A stretch of 64,000 nucleotides of DNA, from positions 1 to 64,000 of the forward strand of contig JAZUOO010000030.1 of assembly GCA_045604705.1 (NCBI GenBank), written 5' to 3'. The position numbers were made by a program, and so were the translations under genes. Below the pieces are notes generated by a model, which worked only from the letters and a program-made list of their open reading frames with translations, did not search any database and was not told the DNA's origin. Source of the stretch: SIG622 sp045604705 (GTDB lineage: Bacteria; Bacillota; Clostridia; Oscillospirales; CAG-382). Positions 34,876-45,400 of this stretch are shown here, in pieces; position 1 is the stretch's first letter, and each line of letters starts with the position of its first letter.

Positions 34876-35712
34876 ATGCAGGAACTATACGACCTTCATG
34901 TACATACAAGATATTCCGCACACGACGCAGACAAGTCACCTGAAAACAGTATCACCGCACTGTCACTTTCCGGCATTGAAAAAGGACTTTCCGGTGCAGC
35001 ATTCTCCGACCACTTCGACACCGAGCTTATAATTAACGGAACCCAGTCCCTTGACTGCGATGCAATAAAAAAGGAATGTGACTCGGCTCGTGAAACAGTC
35101 GGTAACAAATTCAATGTTATACACTCGGTTGAACTCAGCTCTCAGATGCATTATCCATATAACTGTGCGGAAAATATCACCAAATATGACTATGACATGG
35201 TGCTGTCAAGTATTCATATTCTCAAATATAACGGTGACATGATTATTTCACAAGTTGATTTTACAAAGCTCACCGAAAATGAATCACGACGCCTTTTCGA
35301 GCTGTATATGCATGACCTGCTGTACACCGCAAAAAATTGCGATTATGACGTTCTGACACATATCACATATATCCTGCGCTATTTTAAAAGGCACGGCATA
35401 TCGCACATCGCCAGAATTGAGGACGACATGGATATGTACGATGAAATATTCAAAACGGTAATTGCACGTGGAAAAGCCCTTGAAATAAACACATCGGGCA
35501 TCCGTCAGGGACACGGCGAAACATTCCCGAATATGCTTCTTGCAAAACGCTACATAGAGCTTGGCGGCGAGCTTTTCACCGTAGGCTCGGACTCCCATAC
35601 ACCGGGAGACCTCGGAGCAAATATCGCAGACGTCACAAAAATACTTTTCGACATGGGTGTAAAATACACCTGCTACTACAAAAACAGAAAACCGATATTA
35701 GTAAAAATATAA
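34876..35712 (+). CDS. PHP-domain phosphatase (histidinol-phosphatase family)
   Basis: 278 residues. PHP fold with metal ligands in YDLHVHTRYSAH, AAFSDHFD, SVELSSQMHY, SSIHIL, DVLTHITYI and VGSDSHTPGDLG. HisK/HisJ-type enzymes dephosphorylate histidinol phosphate, but no histidine genes are nearby, so another phosphate ester is possible. ATG 34876 follows AAAGG by 7 nt; the longer frame to 34789 runs through the esterase remnant and is rejected. Confidence 0.88.
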   Translation: MQELYDLHVHTRYSAHDADKSPENSITALSLSGIEKGLSGAAFSDHFDTELIINGTQSLDCDAIKKECDSARETVGNKFNVIHSVELSSQMHYPYNCAENITKYDYDMVLSSIHILKYNGDMIISQVDFTKLTENESRRLFELYMHDLLYTAKNCDYDVLTHITYILRYFKRHGISHIARIEDDMDMYDEIFKTVIARGKALEINTSGIRQGHGETFPNMLLAKRYIELGGELFTVGSDSHTPGDLGANIADVTKILFDMGVKYTCYYKNRKPILVKI

Positions 35713-35735
35713 CCTAAATCGAAAGGAACACTACA

Positions 35736-36233
35736 ATGAAATCACTTGATAAAAAACTGCTTCACCTTATAGAAGAAGAGCCCCGACTCACAGCAGAAAA
35801 CCTTGCAACAATGCTTGACAAGGAAGTAGGCGAAATAAAGGACATAATTGAAAAATACGAAAAGAACGGCGTAATAGTCGGTTACAGAACCCTCATTGAT
35901 TGGGAGGAGACCGACATTGAAAATGTCACCGCACTCATCGAACTCAAGGTTACCCCCTCAAGAGATAAAGGCTACGACAAGGTTGCAGAAAAAATCTACA
36001 AATACCCGGAGGTAAAGGATATGTACCTCATGTCGGGCGGCTTTGACTTTACAGTTATAATCGAGGGAAGAACCATGAAAGAGGTTGCCCTTTTTGTTGC
36101 GGAAAAGCTTGCACCCTGTGAGGGCGTAATTTCCACAGCTACTCATTTTGTCCTTCGTAAATACAAAACAGAGGGCGTTGTACACGGCGGCAAGGCTCTC
36201 GAAGACAAAAGAGAGAAAGGAATCCTGCTCTGA
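35736..36233 (+). CDS. Lrp/AsnC-family transcriptional regulator
   Basis: 165 residues: an N-terminal winged helix-turn-helix (LDKKLLHLIEEEPRLTAENL, residues 4-55) and a C-terminal RAM ligand-binding domain (LIELKVTPSRDKGYDKV ... YLMSGGFDFTVIIEG). These regulators sense amino acids. Its stop overlaps the start of the aminotransferase gene (TGATG), so it probably controls or accompanies that enzyme. Confidence 0.92.
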   Translation: MKSLDKKLLHLIEEEPRLTAENLATMLDKEVGEIKDIIEKYEKNGVIVGYRTLIDWEETDIENVTALIELKVTPSRDKGYDKVAEKIYKYPEVKDMYLMSGGFDFTVIIEGRTMKEVALFVAEKLAPCEGVISTATHFVLRKYKTEGVVHGGKALEDKREKGILL

Positions 36234-37402
36234 TGATAGATTACGGCAAAATTCTTTCCTCGAAGGTCACGTCCATAAAGCCATCGGGAATAAGAAAATT
36301 CTTTGATATACTTGACGAAATGGACGATGTTATATCCCTCACCGTCGGACAGCCTGATTTTGATACTCCGTGGCACATCCGTGAGGCGGGTATCTACTCC
36401 CTTGAAGACGGAAGAACCTACTACACCTCAAACAGTGGACTTTTAGAGTTCAGACGTGAAGTTTGTAACTACCTTGAAAGACGCTTCGGACTCTCTTATG
36501 TGCCCGAAAACGAAGTACTCTGTACCGTCGGCGGCAGTGAGGCTATCGACCTTGCAATGCGTGCCATCCTCGAACCGGGCGACGAGGTAATAGTCGTCGA
36601 GCCATCCTTTGTATGCTACGGTCCTCTTGCAAGTCTTGCAGGCGGCGTACCGGTAGTTATAAATACAGAGCTTAAAGACAAATTCAAGCTTACACCCGAA
36701 AAGCTCCTTTCTGCAATTACGGACAAAACCAAAATGCTGGTTCTCCCCTATCCGTCAAACCCTACGGGCGGCATTATGACAAAGGACGAGCTTGAAAAAA
36801 TAGCCGACATCGTAAGAGAAAGAAATATAATAGTCCTCTCCGATGAAATCTACGCAGAACTGACCTACGGCAAAAAACACGTATCCTTCGCATCACTTCC
36901 GGGCATGAAAGAGAGAACAATCCTTGTCAGCGGTCTTTCCAAAGCATACGCCATGACAGGCTGGAGACTCGGCTATGCTTGTGCCCCAAAGGAAATAATG
37001 GGGCAAATGGTAAAGCTCCATCAGTACGCCATCATGTGTGCACCGACCACATCACAATATGCGGGTATCGAAGCCCTCAGAAACGGTGATGAGGACATAG
37101 AATACATGAAAGACGCCTACAATCTGCGAAGAAAATTCATCCACGCAGAACTGAAGAAAATGGGACTTGACAGCTTTGAGCCGGAGGGCGCATTCTATAT
37201 CTTCCCCAACATTGGAAAATTCGGAATGACAAGCGAAGAGTTCTGCGAAAAGCTCCTTTATTCAAAGCACGTCGCAATAGTTCCCGGAACAGCATTCGGT
37301 GAATCAGGCGAGGGCTTCGCAAGAATATCCTACGCATACTCAATAGATCACATCAAAAAGGCACTGGAAAGAATAAAAGAGTTTATCGACACTTTAAAAT
37401 AA
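36233..37402 (+). CDS. Class I/II PLP-dependent aminotransferase
   Basis: 389 residues, aspartate/aromatic aminotransferase type (PatA/AspC-like). PLP features: VGQPDFDTPWHI, PYPSNPTGGIM, SDEIYAELTY and the Schiff-base Lys in SGLSKAYAMTGWRLGYA; the C-terminal Arg is in GEGFARISYA. Substrate not determined. Translationally coupled to the Lrp-type regulator. Confidence 0.94.
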   Translation: MIDYGKILSSKVTSIKPSGIRKFFDILDEMDDVISLTVGQPDFDTPWHIREAGIYSLEDGRTYYTSNSGLLEFRREVCNYLERRFGLSYVPENEVLCTVGGSEAIDLAMRAILEPGDEVIVVEPSFVCYGPLASLAGGVPVVINTELKDKFKLTPEKLLSAITDKTKMLVLPYPSNPTGGIMTKDELEKIADIVRERNIIVLSDEIYAELTYGKKHVSFASLPGMKERTILVSGLSKAYAMTGWRLGYACAPKEIMGQMVKLHQYAIMCAPTTSQYAGIEALRNGDEDIEYMKDAYNLRRKFIHAELKKMGLDSFEPEGAFYIFPNIGKFGMTSEEFCEKLLYSKHVAIVPGTAFGESGEGFARISYAYSIDHIKKALERIKEFIDTLK

Positions 37403-37410
37403 CTACTTAC

Positions 37411-37438
37411 AGGGTACGCAGACATTTTCTCGTACCCT
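37411..37438 (+). terminator. Hairpin after the aminotransferase gene
   Basis: Perfect 8-bp stem AGGGTACG/CGTACCCT with a 12-nt loop followed only by ATTTATG, so termination may be partial and ispE could be co-transcribed. Confidence 0.5.
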
Positions 37439-37458
37439 ATTTATGAAAGGTCAGCATT

Positions 37459-38349
37459 ATGAGGGAAACAGTAACAATTAATGCAAGAGCAAAAATCAAC
37501 CTTACTCTTGAAATATTCGACAAAAGAAAAGACGGTTACCACGATATGCGCTCGGTAATGCACAAAATAGGACTTTGCGACATCGTGACAATCACCGCCG
37601 AAACAGACAGAACTGACGATAACGCAGGCGAAATAAGAGTAATCTGCTCAAAACCCATATGCGACGAAAAAGACAACCTCGCCTACAAAGCCGCAGACCG
37701 TTTTATGTCACTGTATTATAAAAAAACAGGCAAAATAGCCTCCTGCCGCATTGAAATTGAAAAGAACATACCCGATAAAGCAGGTCTGGGTGGCGGAAGT
37801 GCAGACTGTGCGGCAACCCTCGATGGTCTATCAAAGCTTCTGGGAGTAATCACCGAAAAAGAAAAGGAAGAAATAGCAGCAGAGCTTGGCTCGGACGTAC
37901 CTTTCATGCTTGAAAAATACGACTGTGCACTTGCAACGGGAACAGGTACAACCCTTAAAAAAGTCCCCATGATGCCCATGTGCCATTGTGTCATAGGGAC
38001 TCCTGACGTCGGACTTTCAACAAGAGACATCTATGACCTCTTTGATGAAAAAAAACACGTTGTCCCCGATGTCAAAACAAATTCCCTCATCGCTGCCCTC
38101 GAACAGGAGGACTTCGGCAGAATTTGCGACAACATCGTAAATCAGTTTGAGCCCATATGCATCCACGAGCTTCCCGAAATCGGCAAAATAAAAAAATGTC
38201 TTCTCAAAAACGGAGCCTACGCCTCTGCAATGTCCGGAAGCGGAAGCGCAGTATTCGGCATATTCACCGATGAAAAAGAAGCAAATACGGCAGCTGCGGC
38301 TCTGGGCGAACTGCCATTCAATGTAAAAGTGTCCGTCATCAAAATTTAA
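37459..38349 (+). CDS. ispE: 4-diphosphocytidyl-2-C-methyl-D-erythritol kinase
   Basis: 296 residues; GHMP kinase of the MEP pathway for isoprenoid precursors. Motifs: ARAKINLTLEIFDKRKDGYH at the N-terminus, IPDKAGLGGGSADCAATL (ATP loop) and SAMSGSGSAVFGIF at the C-terminus. GAAAGG lies before ATG 37459. ispE next to spoIIR fits clostridial gene orders. Confidence 0.96.
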   Translation: MRETVTINARAKINLTLEIFDKRKDGYHDMRSVMHKIGLCDIVTITAETDRTDDNAGEIRVICSKPICDEKDNLAYKAADRFMSLYYKKTGKIASCRIEIEKNIPDKAGLGGGSADCAATLDGLSKLLGVITEKEKEEIAAELGSDVPFMLEKYDCALATGTGTTLKKVPMMPMCHCVIGTPDVGLSTRDIYDLFDEKKHVVPDVKTNSLIAALEQEDFGRICDNIVNQFEPICIHELPEIGKIKKCLLKNGAYASAMSGSGSAVFGIFTDEKEANTAAAALGELPFNVKVSVIKI

Positions 38350-38357
38350 AAATACTT

Positions 38358-38385
38358 GAATAACCTCCGGTTTTGCGGTAATAAT
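38358..38385 (+). promoter_or_regulatory. Candidate sigma-F/sigma-G promoter of spoIIR
   Basis: GAATA (38358-38362), a 14-nt spacer and GGTAATAAT (38377-38385) resemble the Bacillus sigma-F consensus (GYATA, about 15 nt, GGNNANANT). Transcription would start near 38392. spoIIR is a sigma-F gene in B. subtilis. Confidence 0.4.
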
Positions 38386-38413
38386 TATTTCCGAATCAAT
38401 CTGCGGAGGTTAT
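38360..38413 (+). promoter_or_regulatory. Inverted repeat that can sequester the spoIIR ribosome binding site
   Basis: ATAACCTCCG (38360-38369) and CGGAGGTTAT (38404-38413) are perfect 10-nt complements separated by 34 nt. The right arm contains the GGAGG binding site of spoIIR, whose ATG is at 38415. RNA running through from ispE would hide this site. Confidence 0.65.
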
Positions 38414-38414
38414 C

Positions 38415-39074
38415 ATGAAAGAAAAAATTATTCCCTACTTAAAAAAGGTTGTAAAAAGAATCGACCCCCTCTCACTTGCGGCACTCATCGCATTTATTAT
38501 GCTCTCGCTTACAATTGCTTCTGCCGTGACCCCCATCGAGGGTGAGGAAGAGCTTTACAACAACATCATAAGGTTCCATGTCCTTGCAAACTCAGACAGT
38601 TCCGAAGATCAGGAGCTGAAACTCAAAGTCCGCGACAGTGTAACACAATACACAACAAAGCTTCTCTCCGACTGTACAAGCATAAACGAGGCAAAGGACA
38701 TAATTTCGGACAATAAAGAAGAAATAACATCCATAGCACAAAAAGTAATTACCCAAAACGGTTACAACTATACCGTAACATTTGAAACCGGATACGAGAA
38801 CTATCCAAGAAGAACCTACGGGAAATATTCTTTTCCTGCGGGAAACTACTATTCACTGAGATTAAAAATAGGAAACGCCGAGGGCAGAAATTGGTGGTGC
38901 GTACTCTTTCCTCCAATGTGCCTTGGAAGTGCAACGGTGGAAAAATATGATGATGACTCCGAGCTTCGAAGAATAGGTTTTTCCGATAACGAAATAAATA
39001 TCATATCCGAAACGGACAGCGTAAAAAAGGAGATTCGATTCTTTTTTCTGGACCTTATCGGAATAGGGAAATGA
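38415..39074 (+). CDS. spoIIR: Stage II sporulation protein R
   Basis: 219 residues. Made in the forespore and secreted into the intermembrane space, SpoIIR activates the SpoIIGA protease that processes pro-sigma-E in the mother cell. An N-terminal membrane/signal helix (about residues 20-38) precedes the family core IIRFHVLANSDSSEDQELKL and NWWCVLFPPMC. GGAGG precedes ATG 38415 and is part of a perfect inverted repeat. Confidence 0.95.
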   Translation: MKEKIIPYLKKVVKRIDPLSLAALIAFIMLSLTIASAVTPIEGEEELYNNIIRFHVLANSDSSEDQELKLKVRDSVTQYTTKLLSDCTSINEAKDIISDNKEEITSIAQKVITQNGYNYTVTFETGYENYPRRTYGKYSFPAGNYYSLRLKIGNAEGRNWWCVLFPPMCLGSATVEKYDDDSELRRIGFSDNEINIISETDSVKKEIRFFFLDLIGIGK

Positions 39075-39083
39075 GGTAAAGAT

Positions 39084-42000
39084 TTGCTGTACAACATATT
39101 GGGACGCGCAGGAAGCGGCAAAACCGAATATATTATGTCCGTGTGCGAAAAGCTGATGAATGAGAAAAAGCACACATTTCTAATCGTCCCGGAACAGGGT
39201 GCACTTGTATATGAACGTCAGATAATAGAACGCCTTGGCAACCGATCCAACGAATATATCGAAGTCATAAACTTCAAGCGTCTGTGCAACCGAGTTTTCC
39301 GCGAAACGGGAGGACTTACACAAAGCTATATTGACTGTGCCCATATGCTTCTTCTGATGTACAAGGCGGTTAATTCCGTAAAAGAGCTTCTCGCTGAGTA
39401 CAAGGGTGCTGCCGAGAATACTGTTTTTATAAAAAAATCCATGCAGGTCATAAACGAGCTGAAAATGTACGGTGTAACCCCGGAAAAGCTTGAAAAGACA
39501 GCAGAAAAGCTCTGCGATAACGGAAACTTAAGACTCTCACTTAAGCTCCGTGATTTCTCCCTTATCTACTCAGCCTACTCAAGGATGATAACCGAAACCT
39601 TCGGTGACAACTTCAATTACCGTGACAGCACCGAGGATCTTGAAAGACTTGCAACTGTCCTTTGCGACACAAAGTTTTTCAAAGACAAGACCGTCATCAT
39701 AGACTCCTTCTATGGCTTTACGGTACCGGAATTTTCCGTAATAGACAGGATTATCCGCGATGCCGATGATGTCTTTATAACCTATCTTCTGGATAAAGAC
39801 AAAAACAACATCTTGTTTGAGCGCGGAAAAAAAGCCTATGAGAGGATAGTGCATTGTGCAAAGGACAACTTTGTCGAATATGCGGACATTGAAACATCCT
39901 TTGCCCACGGTTTCGATGACGCAAATCTTTCCAATCTTGAAAAGTACTTCGCCTATGAGCTCTGCGAGAATAAGCCCGCACTTTCAGACTATTCCGGTAC
40001 AGGCGTAAAGCTTTACAAATGCGATAACGTCTACGATGAAGCAAAAATTGCCTGTGCAATAATAAACAAGCTTACAGGCAAGTGCGGAGCAAAGTACTCC
40101 GAAATTACCATTCTTTCAAGATCGCCCGAAGAGCTTTTTGGCATACTCGATACCGAGCTTTCAAAAAATTCCGTTCCTTTCGGATTCTCGGTAAAATACG
40201 ACCTTTTGACAAGACCTGCGGCATCCTACATCACATCAGCTTTTGAGTTCTCAAAAAGTAAGTCAAAGCAGTCGGTATTGCGGTTCTTAAAAACGGGCCT
40301 TACTCCCCTGTCTGACATTGAGGCAGACCTCACTGAATGCTACATAAGAACCTGGAATATCCAGGGTAGAATGTTCACCGACAGCGAATGGCTTATGAAC
40401 CCGGAAGGTTACACAAGCGCTGAAGAAATGAGCCCGAGAGCAAAAAAATCCCTTGAGATTGTACATAACGCAAGGGAAAAGCTGATAACTCCCCTCTCGG
40501 TATTTGATGAGGAAATAAGAAGTGCAAAGTGTGCCAACGAAATTTCAGAGGCAATAGTGCGCCTGTTGGAAAGCAGCAAATATGCTCCCGACACTCTTTC
40601 CGAGGAGGAAATCCCATATCACAATATGGTCATGGATGCCCTTGACTGCATCGCCGACATCTGCGGAAATGATTATGTATCACCTGCCGACTATTCGGAT
40701 ATGTTTGAAATGATACTCTCCGAATACGATACCGGAAAAATCCCGGGAACAGTGGACGAGGTAACAATTGCAAATGTGGAGCTTTTCAGAGCCGCAAAAA
40801 ACAAATACACCATAATCACCGGACTCAACGACGGAATATTCCCCCGCAATCCCTCTCCCGACAGCGTATTCTCCGACAGGGAAAAGACCATACTCAAGGA
40901 TATGGGGCTTGAACTTTCAGGCACAAGCACAGACATGACCTACGATGAACTTTTTCTTGCCTACAAAGCAATAACCTCCTGCTCAAAGGGCTTATACCTT
41001 TTGTACTCTGCAAAGGATTCAAAGGGAGAAAAGCTTGAAGAGTCCTCTATCGTCTCCATGTGCAGAAGTGCTCTGCCGAATCTTACCGAAGAAAGCAAAG
41101 CCGAAGTTGAAAGCCTGAAAATGTATCTCTCGGATGCTTCCCTCGTAGGCGAGGTTTCAAGTTCAAATCCCGAATTATCCGCCGCCCTTTCGGAATATCT
41201 TCTTTCGAGAGGTATCGTTCCAAAATCCAACGGTGAAAAGCATCAGCAATACCTTTCAAAGGAAACTACAAAGACCCTTTTCGGTGATGATATGCTGCTG
41301 AGTCCATCAAGACTTGAGAAATTCAATTACTGTGCCTGCTCATACTTCGGAACATACATTCTCTCGCTTTCCCCGGAAAAGAAAGCAAACCTCGGAAGCT
41401 CGGAAACCGGTAATATTATACACAAAATTCTTGAGCTTCTCATCTGTGAGCTGTCAGAAAAAAAGCAAAAAGGCGAAACAATCACCACCGAATACGCCCT
41501 TGAACGTGAAAAAAAACTGCTTAATAACTATATAACCGCACTTGTGGGCGAAACAACTGAAAAAGAGCTCTCAAAGCGCTTCAAGTACCTTTACGGCAGA
41601 CTTTCAGGAGCCCTTGATGCCTGCGTGTCTGTTATGGCAAGCGAGATTATAGACTCCGATTTTGTCCCGGTTGATTTTGAAATGTCGATAGGCAAAAGCA
41701 ATGCGGATATTCCTTTTACAAGCATCCCGATATTTGATGCCGACGGAAAACAAAACGGTACTCTCACCATCAACGGCAAAATAGACAGAACCGACATCTA
41801 TAAAAAAGACGGCAAGGTTTACATAAGAGTCGAGGACTATAAAACAGGCAAAAAGAAATTCAACCTTGCAGACGTAAGCGTGGGTATCAATCTTCAGATG
41901 CTTCTGTACCTCTACAGTCTTTCAAAAAATTGCGGTACAAGATATGGTGACCTCGAACCTGTTCCTGCGGGAGTCCTGTACACCCCGATACACAGACCCG

Positions 42001-42419
42001 AATTCAATCTTGAACTCGGAGAGGATGCCGCCGTTGACGAGAGCCGAGCGTTCCACACAAACGGGATACTTATTGATGACATTGATATACTTACGGCAAT
42101 GGAAAAGAATCTCGAAGGAAAATTCATCCCGGTAAAGCTGAAAAAAGACGGAACATTTTACTCAAACGCCTCCGTTGCAAGCCTTGAAACCATGGGAAGA
42201 CTTCTGTCATGTGCCGCCGATGTTGCGGGAAAACTCGCAAGCGAGATAAAAAGCGGAAAGATTGAGAAGAACCCTTATAAATGCGATACTGTCAACTCCT
42301 GTAATTTCTGTGACCTTGCCCCCTTCTGCAGATACGAAAACGGAGAAGACGGAACAAGATACGCCATGACAAAATACTCGGACGAAGTATTTACCACATC
42401 TGCGGGAGGTGACGATTGA
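39084..42419 (+). CDS. addB: AddB, ATP-dependent helicase/nuclease subunit B
   Basis: 1111 residues. Forms the AddAB complex that resects double-strand breaks and recognises Chi. Walker A is GRAGSGKTEYI at the N-terminus; the RecB-type nuclease core shows VEDYKTGKKKF. Iron-sulfur cluster cysteines are present: one in FNYCACSYFG and three in CNFCDLAPFC. The start is TTG 39084 preceded by GAGGTAAAGA. Its stop overlaps the addA start by one base. Confidence 0.95.
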   Translation: MLYNILGRAGSGKTEYIMSVCEKLMNEKKHTFLIVPEQGALVYERQIIERLGNRSNEYIEVINFKRLCNRVFRETGGLTQSYIDCAHMLLLMYKAVNSVKELLAEYKGAAENTVFIKKSMQVINELKMYGVTPEKLEKTAEKLCDNGNLRLSLKLRDFSLIYSAYSRMITETFGDNFNYRDSTEDLERLATVLCDTKFFKDKTVIIDSFYGFTVPEFSVIDRIIRDADDVFITYLLDKDKNNILFERGKKAYERIVHCAKDNFVEYADIETSFAHGFDDANLSNLEKYFAYELCENKPALSDYSGTGVKLYKCDNVYDEAKIACAIINKLTGKCGAKYSEITILSRSPEELFGILDTELSKNSVPFGFSVKYDLLTRPAASYITSAFEFSKSKSKQSVLRFLKTGLTPLSDIEADLTECYIRTWNIQGRMFTDSEWLMNPEGYTSAEEMSPRAKKSLEIVHNAREKLITPLSVFDEEIRSAKCANEISEAIVRLLESSKYAPDTLSEEEIPYHNMVMDALDCIADICGNDYVSPADYSDMFEMILSEYDTGKIPGTVDEVTIANVELFRAAKNKYTIITGLNDGIFPRNPSPDSVFSDREKTILKDMGLELSGTSTDMTYDELFLAYKAITSCSKGLYLLYSAKDSKGEKLEESSIVSMCRSALPNLTEESKAEVESLKMYLSDASLVGEVSSSNPELSAALSEYLLSRGIVPKSNGEKHQQYLSKETTKTLFGDDMLLSPSRLEKFNYCACSYFGTYILSLSPEKKANLGSSETGNIIHKILELLICELSEKKQKGETITTEYALEREKKLLNNYITALVGETTEKELSKRFKYLYGRLSGALDACVSVMASEIIDSDFVPVDFEMSIGKSNADIPFTSIPIFDADGKQNGTLTINGKIDRTDIYKKDGKVYIRVEDYKTGKKKFNLADVSVGINLQMLLYLYSLSKNCGTRYGDLEPVPAGVLYTPIHRPEFNLELGEDAAVDESRAFHTNGILIDDIDILTAMEKNLEGKFIPVKLKKDGTFYSNASVASLETMGRLLSCAADVAGKLASEIKSGKIEKNPYKCDTVNSCNFCDLAPFCRYENGEDGTRYAMTKYSDEVFTTSAGGDD

Positions 42420-45400
42420 TGTCCGAAATTAAACTTACCCCTGCACAAAAACAGGCAGTCGAGGACAGAGGAGGAACACTTCTTGTTGCCGCCGCAGCAG
42501 GAAGCGGAAAAACAGCAATTCTTACAAAGAGAATAATCTCAAGACTCTGCAGCGAAAATGACGATGGAGACATATCCGAATTTCTCATAGTAACCTTCAC
42601 CAAAGCTGCCACCGCAGAGCTTCGTGCAAGACTCTACAAAGAGCTGTCTGCCTACGTCAAAGCTCACCCAGAAAACAAGCGTGCAAGACGTCAGCTCTCA
42701 CTTATAGGTCTTGCCAAAATAAGCACCATACATTCTTTCTGCCTTGACATAATAAAATCCAACTTCCAGGCACTCGCACTTCCGTCACAGCTGCGCATGG
42801 GCGAAGAAACCGAAGTAAATGTGCTGATGAAAAACACCCTTGACCGCATCATATCCGAAAAATATGAGCACACAGATGATAGTTCACTGTTTTTAAAGGC
42901 AGTGGAAATCCTTTCCGGAGCAAAGAGTGACGACAAGTTTGCGGAAACAATACTAAAACTCTACAAAAAGCTCCGCGGAATTTCCGCCCCTTTTGAAAAA
43001 TATCAATCCTACCTTGACAAATACCGCGAAGTCGAGGAAGCAGAAGAAATATTCGACACCGCTTTTGGCAAGCTCATAAAAGAAGACCTGATTTATGAAA
43101 CAGGCAAAATAATATCCGATCTGGACTGTCTTTTAGCGGAGATAGACCTTGAACCGGATGCTTACACCGTCATGCACGAGGCGGTCTGCCGTGATTGCAC
43201 ACTTCTTGAAAACATAAAGAACGCCCTTTCCGAGGGGTATTCAAAGGCAGCACAAGCAGCAAACGGTTACTTTGCCGCAAGGTGCAAAAACACCCCCAAA
43301 GACTGCAGCTGCAAGGACTACATCGACAGTCTTAAAGACCACAGAACAAAGTGCAACAACAAAATTAAAGGTATATATAAAAAATACCTCGGAGCAACCG
43401 AAGAAACAGTAAAAAATGCCGCCAAGGAAAGCCGCGAAGTACTTCACGAAATATACCTCCTGCTTCTGGAGTTCGATAAAGCATTCACCGAAAAAAAGCT
43501 TGAACGTGGTATCCTCGATTTTTCTGACCTTGAACAGTACACCTTGAAGCTTCTTGTCAAAGACACCGGTGAATTGTCCGGCAAATTCGAAAGAACTCAC
43601 CTTGCCGAAAGTATCTCCAAGAACTACAAAGAGATCTACATCGACGAATACCAGGACACAAACAGTGTTCAGGATATGATTTTCCGTGCCGCGGCAACCT
43701 ACGACGAAGCTTTGGGTACCGAAAACAACCGATTCCTCGTCGGTGACGTAAAGCAAAGCATCTACCGTTTCAGAGGGGCACAGCCGGAAATATTCAGTTC
43801 ATACATAAAATTATTCTCCGACGTCTCTTCAGATACTGCACATGAGAGCAGCACCCACAAGCTGTACCTTTCCAACAACTTCAGATGCTCGGAAAACGTA
43901 ATAAAATCCTCAAACAGAGTTTTTTTCAAAATAATGAAAGACTACACCGAGGACGATAGCCTTATATACTCAAAGCTTGAAGAGAACAAAATAACTGCTC
44001 CAACAGAGCTTGTACTCCTGAATTCCCTGCCTTATGAAACAGAAGCAACCGAAGAAAAGCTCTCCGACGAAGCAATGTATATCGCTTCAAGAATAAAGTC
44101 TATGGCATACAATCCGGACTTCCTCGACGAAAAGGGCAATATGTATAAATACTCGGATTTTGCAATACTCCAAAGAAGTGCAAATTCCCTGTCAGAGCCT
44201 TATAGAAGAGCCTTCCGCAAAATGAAGATTCCCTTTGCAAGTGACACACCGGAGGATTTCTTCAGACTTCCGGAGATTCTTCTTGCAATGTGTCTTCTCA
44301 ACTGTGTAGACAACCCTCAAAGAGACATTTATACAGCAGGACTCATGTACTCTCCCCTTTATTCCTTCAGCGGCGACGAACTTGTAGATATACGAAGCTG
44401 TGACAGAAAGATCTCCTTTTTTAGCTGTACGGAAAGCTACGCCCAAAGCGGCAAGGACGAAAAGCTCCGCAACAAGGTTCATTTTTTCCTTACAGAAATC
44501 AACGAATTCAGAAAAAAATCAAGAGGAGCTCCCACCGACGTCCTCATTTCCGAAATGTTTGACAAAACCGGAATATACGAGATTTACGGCAAAGCCCCCG
44601 AAAAGCAGCGTAACATCAGAAAGCTCTACGAAATGTCAAGAACCTTTGAAAAAACCTCATTCCGTGGACTTTCCGCCTTTCTTGATTACCTCACAGACCT
44701 CTCGGAGGGAACCTCTGATTCACGTCCTGAGGCAGAAAACGACAGTGTAAAGTTTATGAGTATACACAGATCTAAAGGGCTTGAATTCCCGGTTGTATTT
44801 CTCAGTGGACTTATGCGTGAATTCAACGTTTCCGATGAAAAAGAGCCTGTCATCTTCAATTCCGATGTTGGTATCGGCATAAAGCTCCGCGATACAGCAG
44901 ACACCGCACTTACACAAACAAAACGCAGCTTTTCCGCTATCAATACCCCCTTTCGCGAAGCAATACGTTCAACCGAAAGAAGCCTAATGCTTGAAGAAGA
45001 AAAGCGACTTCTCTACGTTGCAATGACAAGAGCTCGTGACAGACTTATCATGACTGCGACAACCAAGGATCTCGACAGAACCATCAAGAACGCCCTTGTA
45101 CGGCGTGACGGGGGCTTTGAATCCTACGGCAAATACGCAATGAGCTACTTTGATTTCATATATCATTCTCTGACGGATAAAGAATTTGCCGACCTGCAGA
45201 ATAACGAAGCAGATTCATACAATGACTGTTTCAAATGCTTCAAGGTAGACATCACCCCGGAATATTTTGCAGCTGTAAAAAAAGCCACGGAAAATAAAGA
45301 ACGGTTCGCAGAGATTGATTATACAAAAAAACAGGAATACATAAAGCTTCTCACGGATGCAAAGAAAAATGCACACTATTCAAGCAATCTCTCAAAGATA

